From Mucilaginibacter frigoritolerans (GTDB lineage: Bacteria > Bacteroidota > Bacteroidia > Sphingobacteriales > Sphingobacteriaceae): DNA of 64,000 bases. The translations under genes were made by a program, and so were the position numbers. The stretch spans positions 124,001-188,000 of the forward strand of contig NZ_VLLI01000004.1 in NCBI RefSeq assembly GCF_007830615.1. The letters are read 5' to 3'. Position 1 is the stretch's first letter, and each line of letters begins with the position of its first letter. Below are positions 43,330 through 52,044 of this stretch, in pieces. The notes beneath the pieces are model-generated. The model was not told where the DNA came from, did no database searches, and worked only from the letters and a program-made list of their open reading frames with translations.

Positions 43330-43380
43330 CTCTTGTAATTATATACTAATTTATAATTGCCAATATTGAGGCATCCCAAA

Positions 43381-43392
43381 ATAATCCAAAAT
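43381..43392 (+). promoter_or_regulatory. Candidate response-regulator box, copy 2 (ATAATCCAAAAT)
   Basis: Second exact copy of the 12-base box, 37 bases before the TolC start, followed at once by the AT-rich sequence TTATATTATAGTTTA. It fits an activator site or core promoter of the efflux operon. Confidence 0.35.
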
Positions 43393-43428
43393 TATATTAT
43401 AGTTTAGCATCAAAAACGGCATTATTTA

Positions 43429-44664
43429 ATGAAATTATTTTTCAGCCTGTTCCTGTGCACACTTGTATGTTCTGTATCACTGGCGCAAACGTTAACCCTT
43501 GATCATTACCTTGATGTAGCAAAAAGCAACAGTCCATTATTAAAGGATCTGCACAATCAGGTGGCTTCCAACCAGCAGGATAGTTTACGTTTACGGGCAG
43601 GTTATAAACCCCAGGTAAACCTTAATAGCGCTGGTTTATATGCGCCAACTATTGATGGTTATGGTTATGCCGGCGCAATCACCAATGAGCATACTTTAAA
43701 CGGCTTAGTTGGTATAAACCAGTCTATCGTCAGTAAAAAAAATCTGGATGCGCAGTTGCAGGCCATCACACTCCAAAGTCAGTCAATTACCAATGCTTCA
43801 AAAATATCTGAGCAGGATTTAAAAAAGGCTATCACTACTCAATACATAACAGCATATGGAAGCTTGCAACAATTTAAGTTTAACCATGAGGTGGTTGATT
43901 TATTGAGCAAGGAAGAGGAATTGCTTAAACAGCTTACCCGCTCAAACGTTTATCACCAAAGTGATTACCTTACTTTCTTGGTAACGTTAAAACAACAACA
44001 GTTGCAGCTTTTACAATCGCGCCTGCAATATAAAAACGATTATACTACTTTAAATTACCTGGCCGGAATTGCCGATACCAGTATGATTGAATTACAGGAA
44101 CCGGTAATACAACAAGCACCAAGGCCCGATGTTAACAGCAGTATATTTTTCAGGCAATATAAAATTGATAGTTTAAAACTGATTAACAGCCGCCAGCTAA
44201 TTGATTTTAGCTATAAACCCAAAGCAAATTTACTGGCCGACGGTGGTTATAATTCGGACTTTATGGGGCAGGCATATAAAAACTTTGGTGTAAGCGCCGG
44301 GTTTACTTTTACTGTTCCAATTTATGATGGCGGACAACGTAAAATGCAGTATAAAAAGCTTTCACTGGCCGAAGAGACACGTGAAAATTATAAGGCTTTT
44401 TTTGATACACAATACCGTCAACAAATAGCACAACTTAAACAACAAATAAGTGAGAACGAGAATTTGCTGAACCAGATAGATGAGCAGTTAAAATACACAG
44501 AGAGTTTGATAAAAGTGGATAACCAGCTTTTACAAACCGGCGATCTGCGGATTGCTGATCTGATACTTGCTGTTAATAACTATCTGACAGTGAAAAATCT
44601 GCGCACTACTACTAATATTAATAAATTACAGCTCATCAATCAGTTAAATTACTGGAACCGGTAA
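43429..44664 (+). CDS. TolC-family outer membrane efflux protein
   Basis: 411 residues with a signal peptide (MKLFFSLFLCTLVCSVSLAQ). Two OEP repeats of long helices can be seen: LTLDHYLDVAKSNSPLLKDL in the first and ENLLNQIDEQLKYTESLIKV in the second, the latter followed by LQTGDLRIADLILAVNNYLT. It forms the trimeric outer-membrane duct of a tripartite pump. One base separates it from the adaptor gene. It could also serve the HlyD/C39 exporter, which lacks its own TolC. Confidence 0.9.
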   Translation: MKLFFSLFLCTLVCSVSLAQTLTLDHYLDVAKSNSPLLKDLHNQVASNQQDSLRLRAGYKPQVNLNSAGLYAPTIDGYGYAGAITNEHTLNGLVGINQSIVSKKNLDAQLQAITLQSQSITNASKISEQDLKKAITTQYITAYGSLQQFKFNHEVVDLLSKEEELLKQLTRSNVYHQSDYLTFLVTLKQQQLQLLQSRLQYKNDYTTLNYLAGIADTSMIELQEPVIQQAPRPDVNSSIFFRQYKIDSLKLINSRQLIDFSYKPKANLLADGGYNSDFMGQAYKNFGVSAGFTFTVPIYDGGQRKMQYKKLSLAEETRENYKAFFDTQYRQQIAQLKQQISENENLLNQIDEQLKYTESLIKVDNQLLQTGDLRIADLILAVNNYLTVKNLRTTTNINKLQLINQLNYWNR

Positions 44665-44665
44665 T

Positions 44666-45622
44666 ATGAAGACCTTCAACTCAAAATATTTACGCAACGG
44701 CCAATTATGTATTATTATTGGCCTTACATCGTTATTCATTTCGTGCCACAGCAATGATAAAGCTGCCGGTGATGATAGTGATGCCAAAGTGACCTCGCAA
44801 ACGCCGGTTACGGTAACTACGGTTGATGATAGCACATTAACAGATTATATTGACCTGAATGCTACTTCAACCACGCTTCAAAAAAATTATGTAAAATCAA
44901 ACGCCAATGGTTATGTGGAAACCGTTAATGCACAGCTTGGGCATAACGTTAACAAGGGCGATGTTTTATTCACCGTAAAAACAAAAGAAGCCCAAAGTAT
45001 TGGTAATAGCATTAATATTTTAGATACCACCTTTAAATTTTCTGGCGTAAATAAAATAAGGGCATCGGCACCGGGTTATATTTCGCAAATGAGCCATCAG
45101 AAGGGTGATTATGTGCAGGATGGTGAGGCATTGGCTGTGATAAGTGACCGGTCGAGCTTTGTGTTTTTATTACAGGTGCCTTATGAACTAAAGCAATTTA
45201 TAAAAATAGGCCAGCAGATTGACCTGATATTGCCCGGTGGAACTAAAATTCCATCATTCGCAAGCTCTTTTATGCCAACTGTTGATACCGTTTCACAAAC
45301 ACAGGGCGTTGTGCTTAAATTAAATTCGGCCCAGCAGATCCCCGAAAACCTGATTGCCAAAGCCCGTATCGTCAAATCGCAAAAAACAAATACGGCCTCG
45401 CTTCCAAAATCGGCAATTCTTTCAAACGAAACACAAACGGAGTTTTGGGTAATGAAGCTTATCAATCCAACAACGGCCATAAAAGTTCCGGTTAAAGAAG
45501 GCATCCGGACAGGAGATCGTGTGGAGGTTTTATCACCCAAATTTTCGGCTCAGGATAAAATAGTTGTTAGCGGTAATTACGGATTACCAGATACTGCCAA
45601 AGTTAAAATTGTTGCGCAATGA
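44666..45622 (+). CDS. RND efflux periplasmic adaptor (membrane fusion protein), lipoprotein
   Basis: 318 residues. The signal ends in a lipobox (TSLFISC), so it is anchored as a lipoprotein. The lipoyl halves are NYVKSNANGYVETVNAQLGH and KIRASAPGYISQMSHQKGDY with only a very short hairpin between, so the adaptor is compact. Then a beta-barrel (LKQFIKIGQQIDLILPGGTK) and membrane-proximal domain. It connects TolC (43429) to the RND permease (45619), overlapping the latter by four bases. Confidence 0.9.
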   Translation: MKTFNSKYLRNGQLCIIIGLTSLFISCHSNDKAAGDDSDAKVTSQTPVTVTTVDDSTLTDYIDLNATSTTLQKNYVKSNANGYVETVNAQLGHNVNKGDVLFTVKTKEAQSIGNSINILDTTFKFSGVNKIRASAPGYISQMSHQKGDYVQDGEALAVISDRSSFVFLLQVPYELKQFIKIGQQIDLILPGGTKIPSFASSFMPTVDTVSQTQGVVLKLNSAQQIPENLIAKARIVKSQKTNTASLPKSAILSNETQTEFWVMKLINPTTAIKVPVKEGIRTGDRVEVLSPKFSAQDKIVVSGNYGLPDTAKVKIVAQ

Positions 45623-48600
45623 TCCCTAAAATACCAATAAAGGAAACCTTTATAAGCCATCGTAAGCCTATCAGTTTGGTTTTGGCCATTGTTATTATGG
45701 CAGGTGCGTTTGTGTATACCAAATTGCAGACTTCGCTTTTCCCTGAAATTACTTTTCCCAAAATAAAAGTTATAGCTGATGAGGGCTTACAGCCGGTAAA
45801 TAAAATGATGGTAACGGTTACCAAACCGTTAGAGAATGCTATAAAGCAGGTACCTGATTTGCAGAATGTTAGGAGTACCACAAGTCGTGGTAGTTGCGAA
45901 ATTTCTGCGTACATGAACTGGAATGCCGACATTGACCTGAGCTTGCAGCGCATACAAACCAGTATTGACCAGATAAAGAATGATTTGCCTGCTGATGTAA
46001 ATATTACGGTAGAGAAGATGAATCCATCTATTTTACCGGTAAGCGGGTATACGTTGGAGAGTCACAACCGTTCGCCTATTGAACTACGGCAGCTGGCAAC
46101 TTATACGGTTAAGCCGTTTTTATCGCAGGTTGAAGGTGTTTCAGAAATCAGGGTAATAGGTGGTAAGGCAAAAGAATACTGGATCACGCTCAATAAGCAA
46201 AAAATGAGCTCACTGGGCCTAACGCCTGATATTATCAGCACCACTTTAAGTACTACCAATTTCGTAAAGTCTGAAGGTTACCTGAGCGATTATAAGATGT
46301 TGTATTTAACGGTTACTGACGCAACCATAAATGCTAAAGATCAGCTGGAGAACCTGGTGGTTAGTAATAATCGCAAAAGAGTGATTAGATTAAGAGATTT
46401 TGCAGATATAGCCATACAGGAAAGTATTGAATATACGCGCATTAATGCCAATGGGCACGATGGTGTTTTAATAGCTGTTATTAAACAACCCAATGCCAAC
46501 CTGGTATCATTATCTGCAGATATGGATGATAAAATTGGGCAGCTGCAAAAAATATTGCCGCATGATGTTACCATTAAACCTTACTATGAGCAGGCCGATT
46601 TTGTTAACGACTCGGTTAAAAGTGTAAAGGATAGTTTGTGGATAGGGTTGTTATTAGCCATAGTTGTGGCTATCATATTTCTTCGCTCGGTAAAGGCAAG
46701 TGCCGTTATTTTAATTACCATACCGGTTACCTTATGCCTTAGTTTAATTGTTTTGTATACTATAGGCTATACCTTCAATATTATGACCCTGGGTGCTATT
46801 GCTGCAGCCCTCGGTTTAATTATTGATGATGCCATTGTGGTAGTTGAGCAAATACACCGTACCCATGAAGAACATCCGGGCGAGCATCCGCTTTTATTAA
46901 TTAAAAAAGCAATTGATTATTTGTTTCCGGCTATGCTGGGCTCATCAATAAGCACCATAGTGATTTTTGTGCCTTTTTTACTGATGACTGGAGTGGCCGG
47001 AGCTTATTTTACGGTGCTTACCAATACTATGATTATTACGCTTACCTGTTCGTTTTTTGTAACATGGATTGGCCTACCAACTATTTATATTTTACTAAGC
47101 AGGCATAAGCAAAATACCGCTGTACAAAAGCAGGAAGAAGTACATCACGTTAAAAAGCAACGTTGGGTAAAATGGTTTATTTTGAGGCCCTACGTGAGTC
47201 TTATTATTTTAGCGGGATTAATTGTTGCCATTATAATTGTACCGCCATTGCTGGAGACAGGCTTTTTGCCCGAAATGGACGAAGGCAGCATTGTATTGGA
47301 TTACAGCTCGCCGCCGGGTACCTCATTGGATGAAACCGACCGGATGCTGAGGCAAATTGAGAAGATTATCACCAATGAACCAGAGGTGGCAGCATATTCA
47401 AGGCGTACAGGTACCGAAATGGGTTTTTTTATTACGGAACCCAATCGTGGTGATTATTTAATTCAACTTAAAAAGAAACGTGATAAAACTACCGAAGAGG
47501 TAATAAGCGATCTGCGCGGAAAAATAGCAGCTAACCAACCTGCATTACGGATAGATTTTGGCCAGGTAATTTCTGATATGCTTGGCGACCTGATGACTTC
47601 GGTACAGCCTATTGAAATAAAAATTTTTGGCGATGATCCGGATAAGCTGCATAGCCTTTCAAAGCAGGTTGCAGAAGTAGTTAGCGGAGTAAAAGGCACT
47701 GCCGATGTTTTTGACGGAATAGTTATTGCAGGGCCTTCGGTAAGCATTGATCCTTATTATAGTAAGCTTGCCCAGTATAATATTACACCGGCCAGTCTGC
47801 AGTTCCAGGTACAAACCTCATTAGAAGGAAATGTGATAGGAAATATGCTGGAGCGCGAGCAATTATCGCCTATACGCATGGTATACCCTGGTAACCGTAG
47901 TTTAAATGTAGAAGGAATTAAAAACCAAACGGTATTTGTGCCTAACGGAAAACTGGTGCCCATCAGTGAATTGGCATCGGTTGTTTTAAGGTCTGGTGAT
48001 GCCGAAGTTAATCGTGAAAACCTGCAATCAATTGGTATTGTTAGTGCAAGGTTAGAGGGCGGGGACCTGGGATCGGTTATTCCAGCCATTCAAAAAAGTA
48101 TCACTCAAAAAATAAGTTTGCCGCAGGGATACCATATTGAATATGGAGGCGATTATGCCCAGCAACAGCAATCATTTAAAGAATTGCTCATTATTTTAAT
48201 TACATCAAGCTTGTTGGTGTTTGCGGTAATCCTGTTTTTATTTAAACAGTTCCGGATCGCATTTTTAATATTGATAGTAGCCGTTTTGGGAATAGCCGGC
48301 AGTATGTTGGCCTTATTTATAACCAAAACCCCTTTAAATGTAGGTAGTTATACCGGCCTTATAATGATTGTAGGGATAATTGGCGAAAATGCCATATTTA
48401 CTTTTTTGCAATTTAAACAAAGGGCCATTGAAAACCTGGTCAATAATGTTGATAATAGTATTGATGAAGCCATTATCTTCTCTATCTCAACCCGCTTGCG
48501 TCCCAAACTGATGACCGCCTTAGGTGCCATAATTGCCTTAATGCCGCTGGCTTTAGGTATTGGTGCCGGTGCCCAATTACATCAGCCTTTAGCCATTGCT

Positions 48601-48723
48601 GTTATTGGAGGCTTTATAGTAGCATTGCCACTCTTATTGGTTGTTTTGCCAAGCTTAATTCGCATTTTTTATCGCCATGAAAAATTTCAGGATAAGATAG
48701 AACAACTCGTAAATAAGCAGTAA
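45619..48723 (+). CDS. RND efflux permease (HME/AcrB-like)
   Basis: 1034 residues, twelve transmembrane helices in two halves with large periplasmic loops after TM1 and TM7. TM4 carries the proton-relay acids in ALGLIIDDAIVVVEQIHRTH, the pair typical of the superfamily. Opening FISHRKPISLVLAIVIMAGA; the porter domain includes the G-rich loop segments. The drug-type (HAE) versus metal-type (HME) question is open: the DD pair is more like HAE-1, but the His-rich sensor next door hints at metal. Third gene of the efflux operon and followed by a terminator. Confidence 0.92.
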   Translation: MIPKIPIKETFISHRKPISLVLAIVIMAGAFVYTKLQTSLFPEITFPKIKVIADEGLQPVNKMMVTVTKPLENAIKQVPDLQNVRSTTSRGSCEISAYMNWNADIDLSLQRIQTSIDQIKNDLPADVNITVEKMNPSILPVSGYTLESHNRSPIELRQLATYTVKPFLSQVEGVSEIRVIGGKAKEYWITLNKQKMSSLGLTPDIISTTLSTTNFVKSEGYLSDYKMLYLTVTDATINAKDQLENLVVSNNRKRVIRLRDFADIAIQESIEYTRINANGHDGVLIAVIKQPNANLVSLSADMDDKIGQLQKILPHDVTIKPYYEQADFVNDSVKSVKDSLWIGLLLAIVVAIIFLRSVKASAVILITIPVTLCLSLIVLYTIGYTFNIMTLGAIAAALGLIIDDAIVVVEQIHRTHEEHPGEHPLLLIKKAIDYLFPAMLGSSISTIVIFVPFLLMTGVAGAYFTVLTNTMIITLTCSFFVTWIGLPTIYILLSRHKQNTAVQKQEEVHHVKKQRWVKWFILRPYVSLIILAGLIVAIIIVPPLLETGFLPEMDEGSIVLDYSSPPGTSLDETDRMLRQIEKIITNEPEVAAYSRRTGTEMGFFITEPNRGDYLIQLKKKRDKTTEEVISDLRGKIAANQPALRIDFGQVISDMLGDLMTSVQPIEIKIFGDDPDKLHSLSKQVAEVVSGVKGTADVFDGIVIAGPSVSIDPYYSKLAQYNITPASLQFQVQTSLEGNVIGNMLEREQLSPIRMVYPGNRSLNVEGIKNQTVFVPNGKLVPISELASVVLRSGDAEVNRENLQSIGIVSARLEGGDLGSVIPAIQKSITQKISLPQGYHIEYGGDYAQQQQSFKELLIILITSSLLVFAVILFLFKQFRIAFLILIVAVLGIAGSMLALFITKTPLNVGSYTGLIMIVGIIGENAIFTFLQFKQRAIENLVNNVDNSIDEAIIFSISTRLRPKLMTALGAIIALMPLALGIGAGAQLHQPLAIAVIGGFIVALPLLLVVLPSLIRIFYRHEKFQDKIEQLVNKQ

Positions 48724-48741
48724 AAGTTTTAGGAAATTAGT

Positions 48742-48785
48742 TAAATGTGCCTGGCAAAGTATTTTGTTCAGGCACATTTATTTTT
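48742..48785 (+). terminator. Rho-independent terminator of the RND operon
   Basis: TAAATGTGCCTG / CAGGCACATTTA, a 12-bp perfect stem with a 15-base loop and five T, starting 19 bases after the permease stop. Confidence 0.85.
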
Positions 48786-48847
48786 AACAACAATTTTTCT
48801 ACAGAATCAGGTTTGATATTTATAACATATAATTCTCTATAATATAC

Positions 48848-49840
48848 ATGAAAAAGTTTTTTTTAACCACACTTTGTGGTAGCCTGCTTGCATTAACCTT
48901 ACATGCGCAAACCTATGTTGCAGACAAAACTATTGCTTTACCCGGCGATGGCGGATATGATTATCTTTCGATAGATAAAGTAAATAATCGTTTATACGTT
49001 TCACATGGTACTGCGGTAAATGTAATAGACCTGGAAACAGAACAGCCTATTGGTGTTATTGCCGATATGAAAGGTGTACATGGTATAGCTATTGATAACA
49101 AGGCTAACCGTGGGTTTATAAGTGATGGCCGCGCCGATGCAGTAGTAGCCTTTGATTTAAAAACATTAAAAACTATTGCAACCATCCCTGTTGATGCCAA
49201 GGGTCCTGATGCCATTATTTACGATCCTTATACTGATAGAGTATTCAGCTTTAATGGCGAAAGTAATAACTCATCGGTAATTGACCCTAATACATTAAAA
49301 CAGGTTGGCACAGTTTCGTTAGGTGGCGGTCCTGAGTTTGCCGTGGCCGATGGAAAAGGAAAAATTTATAATAACCTTGAAGATAAAAATAGCGTAAACG
49401 TAATTGACAGCAAAGCCTTAAAAGTTGTAAAAAATTACTCCATAGCGCCTGCAGGTGGTCCTACAGGTATAGCTTTGGATGAAGCGAATCAGCGTTTATT
49501 TACGGTTTGTCGCCAAAATAAAGGAATGAGTGTTGTTGATGCTGCAACTGGAAAAGTTATTACCACGTTGCCAATAGGTGCAGGAGTTGATGCTGTTGCT
49601 TATGATCCGGAAACTAAATTGATATTTTGCTCAAACGGCGATGCTACAACAACCATTATTAAACAGCAATCTGCCAATGAGTATAGTGTAGTTCAAACGC
49701 TAAAAACTGCTACCAGGGCCAAGACGCTTGCATTAGATACCCGTACTCATAAAATATACCTTAGTGTAGCAGATTATGAAACAGGAACGAGGAAAGTAGT
49801 GCCTGGTACATTTAGAGTATTAGTATTCAGGCAACAATAA
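48848..49840 (+). CDS. YncE-family beta-propeller protein, copy 2
   Basis: 330 residues with a signal peptide (MKKFFLTTLCGSLLALTLHA). Repeating propeller blades: NNRLYVSHGTAVNVIDLETE, HGIAIDNKANRGFISDGRAD, TDRVFSFNGESNNSSVIDPN, NQRLFTVCRQNKGMSVVDAA, THKIYLSVADYETG, and the ending VPGTFRVLVF. It shares its whole layout, including the closing PGTF, with the protein at 32352. It sits after the RND operon but behind a terminator, so it has its own promoter. Ligand unknown. Confidence 0.85.
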   Translation: MKKFFLTTLCGSLLALTLHAQTYVADKTIALPGDGGYDYLSIDKVNNRLYVSHGTAVNVIDLETEQPIGVIADMKGVHGIAIDNKANRGFISDGRADAVVAFDLKTLKTIATIPVDAKGPDAIIYDPYTDRVFSFNGESNNSSVIDPNTLKQVGTVSLGGGPEFAVADGKGKIYNNLEDKNSVNVIDSKALKVVKNYSIAPAGGPTGIALDEANQRLFTVCRQNKGMSVVDAATGKVITTLPIGAGVDAVAYDPETKLIFCSNGDATTTIIKQQSANEYSVVQTLKTATRAKTLALDTRTHKIYLSVADYETGTRKVVPGTFRVLVFRQQ

Positions 49841-49870
49841 TTTAATATAATTGTATTATAATGACATTAA

Positions 49871-49886
49871 ATTAAATTATAGTTTA
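49871..49886. repeat. AT-rich box ATTAAATTATAGTTTA, copy 1
   Basis: Near-identical to 49933-49948 (ATTAAATTATAATTTA), 62 bases apart, both upstream of the desaturase gene. Copy 2 is close to a palindrome. A similar run follows the box at 43381. Low-complexity DNA limits the weight of this. Confidence 0.35.
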
Positions 49887-49932
49887 AGTGTTTAATTCCA
49901 ATAGTAATAAGGCACAAAACTAAATATTCGCA

Positions 49933-49948
49933 ATTAAATTATAATTTA
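49933..49948. repeat. AT-rich box ATTAAATTATAATTTA, copy 2
   Basis: Second copy, 45 bases before the desaturase ATG at 49994. Candidate operator or promoter region of the desaturase/hydroxylase pair. Confidence 0.35.
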
Positions 49949-49993
49949 CATTCATATCGCTATATTTAGCCCCAGTTGCCCCTTAAAAAAAAC

Positions 49994-50995
49994 ATGATTA
50001 AAAGAGCCGATTTTGTTTACTCGCAAGAGTCAGAACCACACCGCATCCGGACGAAGAAAATTTTAAAACAGTTTCCGCATTTAAGGAATTTGATCGGAAA
50101 AAATCCTTACACCATTTTTGCAATTATTGGTCTGGTATCATTCCAGGTAGTAATGGCATGGCTACTTCGTGACCAATCGTGGTGGCTTGTTTTGGGTGCA
50201 GCGTATTTTTTGGGTGCATTTGCCGATCATGCATTATTTGTTATGATACATGAGTGTACACACCAGTTGTTGTTTAAGAATCGTAACGCCAACAGGTGGG
50301 CATCTATGTTTTCAAATTTGCCGCAGATATTGCCAAGTGCTATTTCTTTTGAAAAATATCATATCAAACACCATTCTTTTCAGGGTGTTCATGAACTGGA
50401 TGCTGATTTACCAAATAGATGGGAAGCAAAACTGATCAGTAATTCTTTTTTAGGAAAAGCATTATGGTTATTGTTTTTCCCAATTTTTCAGATTTTCCGT
50501 TTATCACGCTTAAAAGAAATTCACCCTATTGATGGATGGATAGTGACCAATTTTGTTTTACAGGTATTGTTCACTACCGCAATATGGTATTTTATGGGCT
50601 GGCATGCTATTGCGTTTTTATTGCTAAGTTTTTCATTTTCAGTTGGTTTACATCCGCTGGGCGCACGCTGGGTACAAGAGCATTATTTAACCCACAGCGT
50701 TGAGCAGGAAACATATAGCTATTATGGAATTTTAAACAATGTAGCTTTTAACGTGGGTTTCCATAACGAGCATCATGATTTTCCTTCAATTCCATGGAAC
50801 AAGCTTCCGGAGATAAGGAAAACAGCTCCTGAATATTACGACACCTTATACTATCATACTTCCTGGACAAAATTATTTTTCCGATTTTTATTTGATCGTG
50901 AAATATCCCTGTTTAACAGGATTTTGCGCAAGGAAAGAGGTAAAGTTGCTATTACAGACACTTCAAAACCTGATTTGGAGTTAATGAAATTGTAA
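49994..50995 (+). CDS. Dihydroceramide delta-4 desaturase-like membrane fatty acid desaturase
   Basis: 333 residues from the ATG at 49994. The three His boxes are HECTH (86-90), HIKHH (123-127) and HNEHH (257-261). Beyond the general fold it matches the eukaryotic DEGS/DES1 family at many points: an N-terminal FVY...EPH...KKILKQFP segment, FSNLPQILPSAISFEKYH, and the diagnostic ETYSYYGILNNVAFNVGF, HNEHHDFPSIPWNKLPEIRK, TAPEYYDTL. DEGS introduces the 4,5-trans double bond into dihydroceramide. Sphingobacteriaceae make sphingolipids, so such a substrate is plausible. It is 45 bases upstream of a hydroxylase-family gene on the same strand. Confidence 0.85.
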   Translation: MIKRADFVYSQESEPHRIRTKKILKQFPHLRNLIGKNPYTIFAIIGLVSFQVVMAWLLRDQSWWLVLGAAYFLGAFADHALFVMIHECTHQLLFKNRNANRWASMFSNLPQILPSAISFEKYHIKHHSFQGVHELDADLPNRWEAKLISNSFLGKALWLLFFPIFQIFRLSRLKEIHPIDGWIVTNFVLQVLFTTAIWYFMGWHAIAFLLLSFSFSVGLHPLGARWVQEHYLTHSVEQETYSYYGILNNVAFNVGFHNEHHDFPSIPWNKLPEIRKTAPEYYDTLYYHTSWTKLFFRFLFDREISLFNRILRKERGKVAITDTSKPDLELMKL

Positions 50996-51040
50996 ATTTA
51001 TTATTACTTTTACGTGACCTCATTAATTTAAATACCCCAA

Positions 51041-51874
51041 ATGGACGAACTACGTGCTTTTTTTTCTAACCATGAAGATGTAACACAGCTTATTTTATAT
51101 GCTGCTGTTATTACCACTTTATGGTTTTCAGAAACTTTGGTTTCTGCTTATGGTATCAAAAATAAATGGAAACATACTAAGGTAAATTCGTTATTTATCT
51201 TTACAGCTTTACCTATACAGCTTTTTTTAACAAGTTTTATTGTATATATTTCTGTATGGGCAAATGCCCATCATTGGGGACTAATCAATTTTATTCCTTA
51301 TCATAAAAATGTATGGGTTTATTACATCAGCTTGTTTGTGTTGCTAGATTTTTGTGAGTACGTGTATCATGTAGTGATGCATAAAATTGATACCCTGTGG
51401 AAATTTCACCTGGTACATCATAGCGATCTGCATGTTGACGTTTCAACAACTGTACGTGAGCATCCCGGTGAAACTTGTGTGCGTACCTGTTGCTTAATGT
51501 TATGGACGTTTTTATTGGGCCCAGCTATAGGTGTTTTAATTTTGAGACAAACCTTTCAATCCATATCTAACGTTTCGGCACATACAGAGTTTCGTTTGTC
51601 TCCAAGGGCCAACAAAATCATCGGTTTTCTTTTTATTACACCAAACTTGCACCATGTGCACCATCACCATGAATTACCTTACACCGATTGCAATTATGGT
51701 GATGTATTGAGCATCTGGGACAGAATTTTTGGTACTTATACCGAGCTGGATCGAGACCAAACTGTTTTCGGCATTGATACGCATATGGACGAAAATATTA
51801 ACGGTAAATTCCTGAATGTAATAAAAGTCCCTTTTCAGAAATTGGAAAGAAAGAAAGATCATTTTAAAGTTTAA
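51041..51874 (+). CDS. Sterol desaturase / fatty acid hydroxylase family protein
   Basis: 277 residues with about four transmembrane helices. The di-iron His clusters of the family are present: HVVMH (110-114), HLVHHSDLH (123-131) and NLHHVHHHH (202-210), followed by the family ending YGDVLSIWDRIFGTY. Members hydroxylate or desaturate lipids; the group includes the sphinganine C4-hydroxylase SUR2, C5 sterol desaturase and carotene hydroxylases. It is the second gene of a pair with the DEGS-like desaturase, ended by a hairpin, so a sphingoid or other lipid substrate is inferred. Confidence 0.88.
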   Translation: MDELRAFFSNHEDVTQLILYAAVITTLWFSETLVSAYGIKNKWKHTKVNSLFIFTALPIQLFLTSFIVYISVWANAHHWGLINFIPYHKNVWVYYISLFVLLDFCEYVYHVVMHKIDTLWKFHLVHHSDLHVDVSTTVREHPGETCVRTCCLMLWTFLLGPAIGVLILRQTFQSISNVSAHTEFRLSPRANKIIGFLFITPNLHHVHHHHELPYTDCNYGDVLSIWDRIFGTYTELDRDQTVFGIDTHMDENINGKFLNVIKVPFQKLERKKDHFKV

Positions 51875-51883
51875 ATATACCTG

Positions 51884-51918
51884 AAGCTCAAACAATTTAA
51901 CTTAAATTGTTTGAGCTT
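51884..51918. terminator. Hairpin terminator after the desaturase/hydroxylase pair
   Basis: Arms AAGCTCAAACAATTTA (51884-51899) and TAAATTGTTTGAGCTT (51903-51918) are a 16-bp perfect inverted repeat with a 3-base centre, ten bases after the stop. No strong T tract follows. Confidence 0.6.
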
Positions 51919-52044
51919 ATATTAGTTTCATTTCTCCCCTTCAAATGATATGCCTCTGGTTTTTGGGCATTAAAATCATTATCTTCACATTAAAAACGTA
52001 TATCTGCGTTATTAACATTACTATTTTTGCAACATAAAAGAGGA

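Noticed and set aside
49994..51874. Carotenoid ketolase/hydroxylase (CrtW/CrtZ) reading of the desaturase pair
   Set aside because: CrtW and CrtZ belong to the same superfamilies, but the first protein carries the DEGS-specific N-terminal and NEHHDFPSIP...APEYYD segments, and no other carotenoid gene is in the window.
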